A stretch of 64,000 nucleotides of DNA from Bacillota bacterium (lineage in GTDB: Bacteria; Bacillota; Syntrophomonadia; Syntrophomonadales; Syntrophomonadaceae), in NCBI GenBank assembly GCA_023395515.1, contig JAEWZB010000076.1, positions 1 through 64,000 of the forward strand. The letters run 5' to 3'. A program made the position numbers and the translations under genes. Position 1 is the stretch's first letter. The number at the start of each line of letters is the position of its first letter. Below are positions 9,792 through 17,421 of the stretch, one piece after another. The notes beneath the pieces were generated by a model, which was not told where the DNA came from, ran no database searches, and saw only the letters and a program-made list of their open reading frames with translations.

Positions 9792-10511
9792 GTGGTAGAT
9801 TTTCGGGAGCCGCGCTGGGGTTTAGCGGAAATCCTGATAGTATATATAGGCATTTTATTAATAGGATTTGTTTTTGGCATGTCGGGGGATATGGTAAGTA
9901 TCCTGCTTACTATGCTGAAAATGCCGGATTCTATGCTTTCTTACTTTTACTTTGGTTTTGTAGTACAATTTGTAGCCACAGTAAGCTTAGTACTTATTAT
10001 GACCGTTTGGTTAAATAGGGCTAAATTAAGCGACATAGGCATTAATAATGTCAGTATCAGTACTTATTTAAAATATGGGTTACTAGGCGGGATATTGCTT
10101 TTAATCGTGATTTTTTCCCTGAGCTTACCTATTAATTACGTGCAGCCGGAACTTGAACCCCAGCTTTACGAAGAAATGTTAAGGTCAGTTGCGGGGAAAA
10201 AAGATTTTACCCTCTTATTTGTAATAGGGGCAGTTTTAGCTCCCTTATCCGAAGAATTATTTTACCGGGGTATGATTTATCCGGTTTTTCGTCATAAATT
10301 CGGACCAGTTCCGGCTATGATTATGGCGGGGACTATCTTTGGTGTAGTGCACTGGGATTTATGGCGGGCCATACCTTTGGCGATTGGCGGCATGATTTTA
10401 TGCTATATTTATGAAAAAACCAACAGCATTTTTGTAACTGCCTTAGCTCATGGATCATGGAATGGGATAATGTCTTTGGTAGTTTATTATAGTCTAATAA
10501 ATACCTTCTAA
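9792..10511 (+). CDS. CPBP family intramembrane metalloprotease (CAAX protease-like)
   Basis: 239 residues with about seven to eight hydrophobic segments and the CPBP/ABI motifs in order: EELFYRG (the EExxxR motif), FGVVHWDLWRA (motif 2 His), and ALAHGSWNG (motif 3 His with the terminal Asn). These glutamate and histidine residues form the active site of the Rce1-like prenyl protease family. In bacteria members act in bacteriocin self-immunity or membrane protein processing, and the substrate here is unknown. The start is a GTG with AAGGAGGAT upstream. Confidence 0.88.
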   Translation: MVDFREPRWGLAEILIVYIGILLIGFVFGMSGDMVSILLTMLKMPDSMLSYFYFGFVVQFVATVSLVLIMTVWLNRAKLSDIGINNVSISTYLKYGLLGGILLLIVIFSLSLPINYVQPELEPQLYEEMLRSVAGKKDFTLLFVIGAVLAPLSEELFYRGMIYPVFRHKFGPVPAMIMAGTIFGVVHWDLWRAIPLAIGGMILCYIYEKTNSIFVTALAHGSWNGIMSLVVYYSLINTF

Positions 10512-10527
10512 ATAAGGTTGAATTATA

Positions 10528-10556
10528 TTGACAATACGGCTCATTTATTATAAATA
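10528..10556 (+). promoter_or_regulatory. Candidate sigma-A promoter ahead of the FmdB-type gene
   Basis: A consensus TTGACA at 10528-10533 is followed by an AT-rich -10 region (TATAAA at 10549 with a 15-base spacer, or TAAATA at 10551 with 17). It lies about 30-55 bases before the FmdB start. The -10 match is imperfect. Confidence 0.35.
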
Positions 10557-10584
10557 TTATTAGGAATGAAGGAGGGGTGAGTTG

Positions 10585-10890
10585 ATGCCGGTATATGATT
10601 ACAAATGTGAAGAGTGTGGCAGATTTGAATATACCCAGCGCATAACTGAGGATGCACTCACAGTTTGTCCGCAATGCGGCCATCAGGTGCAAAGGCTGAT
10701 TAGTAAGAATGTGGGAGTGGTACTAAAAGGTTCAGGGTTTTATAAAACTGATTCAGCCCAAGGTCTGAAAGACCGGCTGCGGGGCTTGAATAACGAAAGG
10801 CAAAAGGATAATCAAGCCTTATTAGACGGAGATGTTAAATCTTATGTAGAACAATCAGATAGTACTACTAAAAAAGTATTAGAAGCTTAA
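10585..10890 (+). CDS. FmdB family zinc-ribbon protein
   Basis: 101 residues. The N-terminus MPVYDYKCEECGRFE with a second pair CPQCG near residue 30 forms the four-cysteine zinc ribbon typical of FmdB-type regulatory proteins. The GSGFYKTD string that usually follows is present. The C-terminal third is charged and low in complexity. The family is widespread and small, with a proposed regulatory role but no settled function. The ATG at 10585 follows GAAGGAGGGG; the TTG three bases earlier is less likely. Confidence 0.88.
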   Translation: MPVYDYKCEECGRFEYTQRITEDALTVCPQCGHQVQRLISKNVGVVLKGSGFYKTDSAQGLKDRLRGLNNERQKDNQALLDGDVKSYVEQSDSTTKKVLEA

Positions 10891-10893
10891 AAG

Positions 10894-10917
10894 AATCCCC
10901 TGGTTGGGGGATTTTTT
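10894..10917 (+). terminator. Intrinsic terminator
   Basis: A short GC-rich stem (AATCCCC pairing with GGGGATT) with a TGGTTG loop is followed by a run of T, right after the FmdB-type gene. Confidence 0.85.
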
Positions 10918-11064
10918 GCACTATCAGAAAATATAATAATCCTGCCAGGCAGGTTAAAAATTTAAATAAGAGGAATTTAATGGCTTTTGCAGTATTTAGT
11001 AACATATGTATACCGTTAGCTAATATTCTTTAGAATAAAGGCTTGTGATGATAAGGAGTTATTT

Positions 11065-11337
11065 ATGAAAGCCACTAATGTAGTAGAAGCTTTAGTATGG
11101 AGTAAAATGGAGGAGATATTATCCCACCAGCCTAATATGTGTAAGTGTGAAAAATGCCGCTTAGATATTGTCACCTATGCATTAAACAGGCTTGATCCTA
11201 TCTATGTATCCAGCCACAAAGGGGAGCTTTATGCCAGAGCCCAGTATTTAGACCGGGACTTTAATACTGCATTAATAGTAATTTTAACCGAAGCCATTGC
11301 CATAGTTAGCGAGAACCCTAAACATGATAAGGAGTAA
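11065..11337 (+). CDS. comFB: ComFB family protein (late competence development)
   Basis: 90 residues matching the short ComFB domain. N-terminal VEALVWSKMEEIL leads to the cysteine-rich CKCEKCRLDIVTYALNRLDP and then YARAQYLDRDF. Recent work describes ComFB proteins as cyclic dinucleotide receptors. That is notable in a window with a diadenylate cyclase and c-di-GMP enzymes, but no direct link is visible. The gene ends two bases before rnhA, with the ribosome binding site for rnhA at its 3' end. Confidence 0.85.
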   Translation: MKATNVVEALVWSKMEEILSHQPNMCKCEKCRLDIVTYALNRLDPIYVSSHKGELYARAQYLDRDFNTALIVILTEAIAIVSENPKHDKE

Positions 11338-11339
11338 GA

Positions 11340-11792
11340 ATGACTAATAAGCATATTGATATTTATACCGATGGAGCCTGTTCGGGTAATCCCGGCCCGG
11401 GAGGTTGGGGAGCCGTTTTGTTATATGGGGATAATAAGAAGGAAATTAGCGGGGCGGAGCCGGACACTACTAATCAACGGATGGAGCTTTTGGCGGTAAT
11501 TAAAGCTTTGGAGGCTTTAAAAGTTAAAGACTGGAAGGTGACGGTTTACTCTGATAGTGCCTATATTGTTAATGCCTTTAAACAAAATTGGATAGGTAAT
11601 TGGCAAAAAAACGGATGGAAAAATAGTAAAAAAGAAGCTGTAGCTAACCAAGATTTATGGAAAAGATTATTAGCCCTGTTGGAATTAAATCAAGTAAATA
11701 TAGAAAAAGTTAAAGGACATTCGGGAGACGTATGGAATGAAAAATGTGATGAACTGGCGAGGCATGCTATTAAAAGTTTAAATAACATGTAA
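11340..11792 (+). CDS. rnhA: Ribonuclease HI
   Basis: 150 residues, the standard bacterial RNase HI size. All catalytic carboxylates can be placed: Asp in IYTDGACSGNPGPGGWG, Glu in NQRMELLAV, Asp in VYSDSAYIVNA, and the final Asp in NEKCDELARHA. The histidine loop KGHSG and the basic handle WQKNGWKNSKKEAV are also present. It removes RNA from RNA:DNA hybrids such as Okazaki primers and R-loops. It overlaps nothing but sits two bases after comFB. Confidence 0.97.
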   Translation: MTNKHIDIYTDGACSGNPGPGGWGAVLLYGDNKKEISGAEPDTTNQRMELLAVIKALEALKVKDWKVTVYSDSAYIVNAFKQNWIGNWQKNGWKNSKKEAVANQDLWKRLLALLELNQVNIEKVKGHSGDVWNEKCDELARHAIKSLNNM

Positions 11793-11809
11793 TAAGGGTG
11801 GGTGTTTAC

Positions 11810-12340
11810 ATGCTACAAGATTTAAAAGACCGTTTTTCTACCTGGAGAGTCAAAAAGGAGCTGGCCTCCTATGGGACTAACCTGCGAGCCAGGAATGCCG
11901 GAGAATTTTTTAAAGGCAAGGGTGCCGAGATTCATATTGGTCATAATGTTTTAATCGAAAGAAAAGTCCGCTTCTCCTTAGGTGATAATGCCCGAATTTA
12001 TGTAGGGGATAATAGTTATTTAGGGGATTTCTGCAACCTTTTAGCCGTTGAAGAAGTGAGAATAGGTAAAGACTGTGCTATAAGCTGGCATGTATTATTT
12101 ATGGATACTTCTTCCCATCCTTTTGGTTTTAAGGGCGAAGTTCCCGAGACTAAAATTGCCCCGGTAATTATTGAAGATCATGTGTGGATAGGGTGCCGGG
12201 CGGTAATCTTAAAAGGCGTAACCGTAGGCGAAGGCGCTATAATCGCTAATAATGCCGTAGTAACTAAAAATGTACCACCTCGCACCATGGTAGCCGGTAA
12301 TCCGGCCGTAGTCATTAAAGAGGATGTTATCTGGGAATGA
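11810..12340 (+). CDS. Acyltransferase, left-handed parallel beta-helix (hexapeptide repeat)
   Basis: 176 residues. Hexapeptide repeats are visible as IHIGHNVLIERKVRF, IYVGDNSYLGDFC, VRIGKDCAISW, and the typical C-terminal VWIGCRAVILKGVTVGEGAIIANNAVV and MVAGNPAVVIKE. A catalytic-type His occurs in DTSSHPF. These trimeric enzymes usually O-acetylate or N-acylate sugars; the substrate cannot be told. The ATG at 11810 with GGGTGGGTG upstream is preferred over a GTG at 11798. Confidence 0.85.
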   Translation: MLQDLKDRFSTWRVKKELASYGTNLRARNAGEFFKGKGAEIHIGHNVLIERKVRFSLGDNARIYVGDNSYLGDFCNLLAVEEVRIGKDCAISWHVLFMDTSSHPFGFKGEVPETKIAPVIIEDHVWIGCRAVILKGVTVGEGAIIANNAVVTKNVPPRTMVAGNPAVVIKEDVIWE

Positions 12341-12990
12341 AGTTGAAGGTATATCAAGATGAAGAAAGTGACACATTAGGAATAGGCATTAAGATATTAG
12401 ATGATGATGCCAGTTTGGCTGATTTATTAGAGGCATGGCAGCCTTTATGTGACGATTTGGAGTTAATCCGTCCTTATGGCAATGGCCTTCATACTCCTTG
12501 TAAAGGATGTACGGTTAACTGCTGCAACACAGCCTATGTTATACCTGATTTAATCGCCTTTAAGAAAATAGCTGCCCATCTGGATTTGAGTTATGAAAAC
12601 TTTATCAGCAATTATTTTCATGCTGATAAAGTCGAACATGGATTATTACGGCTTAAACCGGAGCCTTGTATATTTCTTAAAAACAATATTTGTACCATTT
12701 ATCCACTTAGAACTTTAATATGCCGTTTTTATTTATGCAGCCCTTTATTACCAGCTACCGAACAACTAATCTATTCTATAACCTGGACCGGTATAGCAGC
12801 TACCCAACTATTTGCCTTAGAACAAGGCTTAATAAAGCCGGTTGCTAAACAAGGCTTAACTAGTTTTGACCAGCTATTTATTAACTTATTGGATAAATAT
12901 CGCCTTAATCCTAATATCTTGCTATTTAAAGATGCCCAGGATTATGATGAGATTCCGTTAAAGCCGTTTGTTCTAGAGTGTAAGGTGTGA
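12337..12990 (+). CDS. YkgJ family cysteine-cluster protein
   Basis: 217 residues. The CxxCxxxCC motif of the zinc/iron-chelating YkgJ family is visible as CKGCTVNCCNTAY near residue 55, with further cysteines in PEPCIFLKNNICTIYPLRTLICRFYLC. This arrangement can hold a metal or FeS centre. The specific function is unknown. The start overlaps the acyltransferase stop by four bases, so the two are translationally coupled. Confidence 0.78.
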   Translation: MKLKVYQDEESDTLGIGIKILDDDASLADLLEAWQPLCDDLELIRPYGNGLHTPCKGCTVNCCNTAYVIPDLIAFKKIAAHLDLSYENFISNYFHADKVEHGLLRLKPEPCIFLKNNICTIYPLRTLICRFYLCSPLLPATEQLIYSITWTGIAATQLFALEQGLIKPVAKQGLTSFDQLFINLLDKYRLNPNILLFKDAQDYDEIPLKPFVLECKV

Positions 12991-13015
12991 GGGTAAGGAA
13001 AGGACTCGATTATAT

Positions 13016-13153
13016 TTGAAAATTGTGGAGATAGAAACCACCGATCTTTTTGGAGTAGTACGGGCCTACGAGCATAAAGAAGCCCGCTTGGTAGCTATAA
13101 GTGCTACTGATGAGGAAGATATATTATTTAAGCTGATTTATGTTATTGAATAA
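13016..13153 (+). CDS. Small hypothetical protein (45 residues)
   Basis: A short frame opens at a TTG with AAGGAAAGGA about ten bases upstream and encodes MKIVEIETTDLFGVVRAYEH followed by an acidic C-terminal half. It lies directly after the YkgJ-like gene and before a strong terminator, which supports it as the last gene of that transcript. I do not recognise the family. The TTG start and short length keep confidence moderate. Confidence 0.5.
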   Translation: MKIVEIETTDLFGVVRAYEHKEARLVAISATDEEDILFKLIYVIE

Positions 13154-13173
13154 ATATAAATTTATATAAAATC

Positions 13174-13207
13174 AACAGTCAGACCATAGTGTTTGACTGT
13201 TTTTTTG
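13174..13207 (+). terminator. Intrinsic terminator
   Basis: An AACAGTCA / TGACTGTT stem with a loop of about ten bases is followed by a run of seven T. It closes the transcript upstream of the liv genes. Confidence 0.88.
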
Positions 13208-13336
13208 TTTCAGGCAGGATTTTCTGATATTAGACTGAATATAATATCTGTTATACTTTTTTATACTATCAGAAATATAAAAAGTTGAATGTTGATAGTA
13301 TGAGCAGGTCTTTATAATTATGAGGAGGGAAGGGTT

Positions 13337-14503
13337 TTGAAAAAGAAACTTGCATTAATGTTATGCGGAATTATGCTTTTCACACTTATAGCCGGGTGTG
13401 GTGGCGGCACGGGTAATCAATCTGCCAATGGCGGAGATGACGTTATTAAACTGGGATTTTTAGGAGCTAAAACTGGTTCAGTAGCTAACTATGGCATTCC
13501 TGCTGAAAAGGGTATGAAGTTAGCCATTGAGGAACTAAATGCTAATGGCGGCATTTTAGGTAAACAAGTGGAAGGCATTTATGATGACAACAAAGGCGAA
13601 AACTCTGATATAGCTGTAATTGCTACTAAATACATAACCCGGGATAAAGTTGCAGCCATGGTAGGAGATCCTTGTACCGGATTAACTAAAGTAGCTGCAG
13701 ATATTGCGCAAAAAAATCAAGTAGTTATTTTTTCTCCCGGTGCTACCGGTGATGGGGTAGTGGAGATAGGAGATTATGTATTTAGAAATACTTTATTAGA
13801 TATTTTTGCAGTTCCGGCGGTAGTTGATTGGATGCTTAATGAAAAAGGCTGGCAGAACATCGCCATAATTACTTCATTAAATAATGGCTATAGTACGGCT
13901 TTAACTCCGGTATTTAAAGAAGCTATTGACCAACAAGGTGGAAAAATAGTTTTAGAAGATACTATTAATGATAAAGAAACTGATTTTACTGCTCAAGTTA
14001 CCAAGCTGAAGAATGCTAATGCTGATGTTTTGGTATTTACCGGTTATTATACTGAAGCAGCTCTGATTATGAATGAAGCGCAAAAGCAAAAAGTTGATAT
14101 ATCCTTAATCGGCGGTGACGGCCTTTATGGACAAGATTTGGCTAAACTAGGCCAGAGTGCAGTAGAAGAAAAAGTTATATTCTACTGTGGTTTTTCCAGT
14201 GACCAACCTAGCCCTGAAACCGCTGCATTTTTAGAAAAGTATCGGGCTAAATATAATGAAGAACCAGATATGTTTTCAGCTCAATATTATGACGCAGTTA
14301 TGATTCTGGCTGATGCTATGGAAGCTACTAATAGTGCTGACCCCAAGGTATTTAAAGAAGAACTGGCTAAACTTAAGGATTACCCGGGAGTTTCAGGAAA
14401 TACTACTTTCCGCGAAGACCGGGAGCCGATTAAGAGTCCGGTATGCTTAATCACGATAAAGGATGGTAAATTTTCTTTATTAGACAAGATAGATGTTAAG
14501 TAG
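13337..14503 (+). CDS. livJ: ABC transporter substrate-binding lipoprotein, branched-chain amino acid (Leu/Ile/Val) type
   Basis: 388 residues. The signal peptide MKKKLALMLCGIMLFTLIAGC ends in a lipobox (LIAGC), so the protein is anchored outside the membrane. The mature part has the periplasmic-binding type I fold: KLGFLGAKTGSVANYGIPAEKG and ELNANGGILGKQVEG are typical LivJ strings. It should capture an amino acid or related ligand and deliver it to LivHM. The start is a TTG after GAGGAGGGA. It is separated from livH by about 390 bases that hold repeats and a candidate RNA, so the operon may be interrupted. Liv-type binding proteins vary in ligand, and specificity is not inferred. Confidence 0.9.
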   Translation: MKKKLALMLCGIMLFTLIAGCGGGTGNQSANGGDDVIKLGFLGAKTGSVANYGIPAEKGMKLAIEELNANGGILGKQVEGIYDDNKGENSDIAVIATKYITRDKVAAMVGDPCTGLTKVAADIAQKNQVVIFSPGATGDGVVEIGDYVFRNTLLDIFAVPAVVDWMLNEKGWQNIAIITSLNNGYSTALTPVFKEAIDQQGGKIVLEDTINDKETDFTAQVTKLKNANADVLVFTGYYTEAALIMNEAQKQKVDISLIGGDGLYGQDLAKLGQSAVEEKVIFYCGFSSDQPSPETAAFLEKYRAKYNEEPDMFSAQYYDAVMILADAMEATNSADPKVFKEELAKLKDYPGVSGNTTFREDREPIKSPVCLITIKDGKFSLLDKIDVK

Positions 14504-14538
14504 TGTACAATAAATGAGATAGGGCTACCCTATGTTCG

Positions 14539-14597
14539 TAAGGAGTTAGGAGTAAGGGGTAAGGAGATTATCTTACCCTACCCCTTACTCCTTAACT
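14539..14597 (+). repeat. Inverted repeat hairpin, AGGAGTAAGGGGTAAGG type
   Basis: TTAGGAGTAAGGGGTAAGG pairs with the CCCTACCCCTTACTCCTTAA that follows after a short AT loop, giving a stem of about 19 bp with one mismatch. Low-complexity strings of the same kind recur at 18360-18390. It could act as a terminator for livJ or be a REP-like element. Confidence 0.6.
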
Positions 14598-14696
14598 TAT
14601 GATTACCCCTTGCTCCTTATCAAAAGTAGTTGGTAATTGATAGTGAATAGTGAATGCTGTTATTTATCAATTATTAACTATTTATCCGATGACTAA

Positions 14697-14862
14697 TCTG
14701 CCCTAAGACCCCCGCCTCTATAGGCGGTGAGTGCCCAAAGGCAGCTAAGTCCCTGGATCCGTGCGACTAAGATTCAGATGGAGACCTTACAGGACTACTG
14801 ATTTTATGTTCGCTACGCTTATTTTTTATGATGGAGTTAAAACTCCACCTGAATCAAGTCTT
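14697..14862 (+). ncRNA. Candidate structured RNA resembling HEARO / omega RNA (IscB-type), without a nuclease gene
   Basis: A compact run of structure lies in the gap before livH. A CCGCCTCTATAGGCGG hairpin is followed by GAGTGCCCAAAGGCAGCTAAG with its own TGCC/GGCA stem, then CCCTGG. A long-range helix pairs the segment at 14765-14783 (GACTAAGATTCAGATGGAG) with 14843-14860 (CTCCACCTGAATCAAGTC). From memory, the order hairpin, GAGTGCC, GGC-GC, CCNGG resembles the core of HEARO/IscB omega RNAs. No iscB, isrB or tnpB frame follows, so it would be an orphan or non-autonomous copy. A covariance search is needed; the family assignment is tentative. Confidence 0.4.
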
Positions 14863-14896
14863 ACTTTATAATTATTTATCACAGGGGAGGAAGCTT

Positions 14897-15772
14897 ATGT
14901 TTTGGGAGCAGTTGTTGAACGGGCTGACTCTAGGTAGTACTTATGCCTTAATCGCCCTTGGTTACACTATGGTTTATGGCATTATTCAACTCATCAATTT
15001 TGCTCATGGTGAAATATATATGTTTGGAGCCTTTGCCGGTTTACTCTTAGTAACTGTATTTGGGGTAAACATTGTAGTAGCTTTAATAGGGGCTATGGTG
15101 TTTTGTATGCTTTTAGGCATGTTAGTGGAAAGAATCGCTTATCGTCCTTTGCGGGGTAAATCTTCCCGCTTATCTGCTCTTATTAGTGCCATTGGGGTAT
15201 CAATTTTTCTGTCAACTTTGATGGCCTTAATCAGAGGACCTAATACTACCCGTTATCCCGAAGTAATTAATATTAGCACCTACCAAATTGGCCCGGTTAG
15301 TCTTTCTTCCTTGCAGATTATTATTTTAGTGGTGGCGGCACTTTTAATGGTAGGACTACAAATAATGGTGCAAAAGACCCGAATCGGCAAAGCTATGCGA
15401 GCTTGTTCCCAGGACCTGGAAGCATCCTATTTGATGGGAGTCAATGTTAACCGGGTTATTTCATTTACTTTTGCGGTAGGGTCAGCATTGGCTGCGGCCG
15501 GAGGGGTTATGGTAGGAGTTTATTATAATGCGGTATGGCCTTATATGGGTATGATGGCCGGACTTAAGGCTTTTGCGGCGGCAGTTTTAGGGGGAATTGG
15601 CTCTATACCAGGAGCCATGATAGGTGGTTTAACTCTGGGGGTTCTGGAGATTTTTGGGGTAGCCTACTTATCCTCATCTTATAAAGATGCCATAGCATTT
15701 GCCATATTAATATTAGTCTTGATAATTAGACCCCAAGGAATACTAGGCCAAAAGAAAATGAAAAAGGTGTAG
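14897..15772 (+). CDS. livH: Branched-chain amino acid type ABC transporter permease LivH
   Basis: 291 residues and about eight hydrophobic segments. The LivH signatures LLNGLTLGSTYALIALGYTM and INFAHGEIYMFGAF are at the N-terminus. The cytoplasmic coupling region RIGKAMRACSQDLEASYLMGVNVNR and the C-terminal GAMIGGLTLGVLE are also present. The ATG at 14897 follows ACAGGGGAGG; an in-frame ATG at 14828 falls inside the candidate RNA and lacks a ribosome binding site. LivH and LivM together form the membrane pore. Confidence 0.95.
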   Translation: MFWEQLLNGLTLGSTYALIALGYTMVYGIIQLINFAHGEIYMFGAFAGLLLVTVFGVNIVVALIGAMVFCMLLGMLVERIAYRPLRGKSSRLSALISAIGVSIFLSTLMALIRGPNTTRYPEVINISTYQIGPVSLSSLQIIILVVAALLMVGLQIMVQKTRIGKAMRACSQDLEASYLMGVNVNRVISFTFAVGSALAAAGGVMVGVYYNAVWPYMGMMAGLKAFAAAVLGGIGSIPGAMIGGLTLGVLEIFGVAYLSSSYKDAIAFAILILVLIIRPQGILGQKKMKKV

Positions 15773-15781
15773 GTGAACATG

Positions 15782-16660
15782 ATGGAAGCATTTTTGTCGC
15801 AATACGTTGATGCTTATTATCTTCGCATCATGGTAATAATCGGGATAAATATTATGCTAGCCTTGGGATTAAACCTGATTACCGGGGTTACCGGACAGTT
15901 ATCCATGGGACATGCAGGCTTTATGAGTATTGGGGCTTATACAGCCGCTATATTAACTTTACAATTTGGCCTACCCTTTGGTGTAGCACTTACTAGTGGA
16001 GCATTAATGGCAGGTTTTTTTGGTTTTATCATAGGTATCCCCACTTTGCGCTTAGAAGGCGACTATCTGGCTATGGTAACTATAGGTTTTGCCGAAATTA
16101 TCCGGGTGTTTTTTCTGAACTTTGAACTGGGAGGCAAGGCTACCGGATTATATGGCATGACCCAATACACTACCTTCTCTACCGTTTGGATTCTGGTAAT
16201 TATTATAATTATTTTAAATGCTAAACTGCTAAAGTCCAGGTATGGCCGGGCTTTTTACGCGATTAGAGAAAATGAAATTGCGGCTGAGGCTTCAGGAATT
16301 AATACTACTTTTATGAAAGTCTTAGTATTCACCATCGGGGCTTTTTTAGCCGGATTAGCCGGCGGACTTTATGCTCATTATATGGGTTATATTGCCCCAC
16401 AGGACTTTGGGTTTATGAAATCTATTGAGATACTGAATATGGTGGTTTTAGGCGGTATGGGCAGTATTCCCGGGGCCATACTAGGGTCAGTAATTCTAAC
16501 CTTAGCTCCTGAAATGCTGCGTATAGTAGCTGATTATAGATTATTATTCTATGGGGCTTTACTGGTAATATTAATGATGTTCAGACCTAATGGCTTACTG
16601 GGCGATGTACGCATTTATGATATAAGAACCCGCTTAGGAAAAAAAGAGGTGAAATCATGA
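15782..16660 (+). CDS. livM: Branched-chain amino acid type ABC transporter permease LivM
   Basis: 292 residues, polytopic. Family strings are NIMLALGLNLITGVTGQLSMGHAGFMSIGAY near the N-terminus, the coupling region SRYGRAFYAIRENEIAAEASGIN, and VVLGGMGSIPGAILGSV near the C-terminus. AGGTG lies six bases before the chosen ATG; an ATG three bases earlier is nearly as good. The gene begins just after livH and its stop overlaps livG by four bases, showing tight coupling. Confidence 0.95.
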   Translation: MEAFLSQYVDAYYLRIMVIIGINIMLALGLNLITGVTGQLSMGHAGFMSIGAYTAAILTLQFGLPFGVALTSGALMAGFFGFIIGIPTLRLEGDYLAMVTIGFAEIIRVFFLNFELGGKATGLYGMTQYTTFSTVWILVIIIIILNAKLLKSRYGRAFYAIRENEIAAEASGINTTFMKVLVFTIGAFLAGLAGGLYAHYMGYIAPQDFGFMKSIEILNMVVLGGMGSIPGAILGSVILTLAPEMLRIVADYRLLFYGALLVILMMFRPNGLLGDVRIYDIRTRLGKKEVKS

Positions 16661-17421
16661 GTGTTTTAAAGCTGGAAGGCATAACCCAAGAATTTGGCGG
16701 ACTAAGAGCTTTAGATGGGGTCAGCTTAGAAGTGGAAAAACAGCAGGTTTTCGGTATCATAGGACCTAATGGGGCAGGAAAAACTACGCTTTTTAATATA
16801 ATAACGGGCATATATAAACCTACTGAAGGCAACCTGCTTTTTAAGGAGCAGATTATTAACGGAACCCCGGCCTATAATATTGCGCGCATGGGAGTAGCCA
16901 GAACTTTTCAAAATATAAGGCTGTTTAATAAATTATCCGTTCTGGATAATGTTAAAGTAGGCACTCATGGAGTTACTGATTCCGGGCTGTTCAGCAATCT
17001 TTTAGGATTACCTAAAGCGAAACGGGAAGAAACCCAAATTACTAAAGATGCTTTAGAACTGCTGGATTTAGTAGGATTACTAGAAAAGAAATGGGAATAC
17101 GCCGATAATTTGGCTTATGGAGATCAAAGAAAACTTGAAATAGCCAGAGCCCTGGCTTTAAATCCAACCTTATTGTTGTTGGACGAACCGGCCGCCGGTA
17201 TGAATTCAACTGAAAAGGCTGACCTGATTGATTTGATAAATAAGCTGCGCCAGGAAATGGATTTGACCATTTTATTAGTGGAACATGATATGAATTTAGT
17301 TATGAATATATGTGAGCGTATTGCCGTATTAGATTATGGTAAGAAAATTGCCGAAGGTAATCCGGGTGATATAAGGAGTAATGATAGAGTAATTATGTCA
17401 TATCTGGGAGTAGAGGCGTGA
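16657..17421 (+). CDS. livG: ABC transporter ATP-binding protein LivG
   Basis: 254 residues. Walker A is GPNGAGKTT. The Q-loop region lies around VARTFQNIRLFNKLS, with a signature-type LAYGDQRKLEIARALA, Walker B LLLLDEPAAGMN, and the switch His in LLVEHDMNLVM. The AGMN string after Walker B marks it as LivG rather than LivF. It powers uptake through LivHM. Normally a LivF partner follows to complete the ATPase heterodimer. Here the next gene is an EamA transporter, so LivG either homodimerises or finds LivF elsewhere. Confidence 0.95.
   Translation: MSVLKLEGITQEFGGLRALDGVSLEVEKQQVFGIIGPNGAGKTTLFNIITGIYKPTEGNLLFKEQIINGTPAYNIARMGVARTFQNIRLFNKLSVLDNVKVGTHGVTDSGLFSNLLGLPKAKREETQITKDALELLDLVGLLEKKWEYADNLAYGDQRKLEIARALALNPTLLLLDEPAAGMNSTEKADLIDLINKLRQEMDLTILLVEHDMNLVMNICERIAVLDYGKKIAEGNPGDIRSNDRVIMSYLGVEA

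Noticed and set aside
14828..14896. Longer LivH start at 14828
   Set aside because: It adds residues not seen in LivH, lies in the candidate RNA, and lacks a ribosome binding site, unlike the ATG at 14897.
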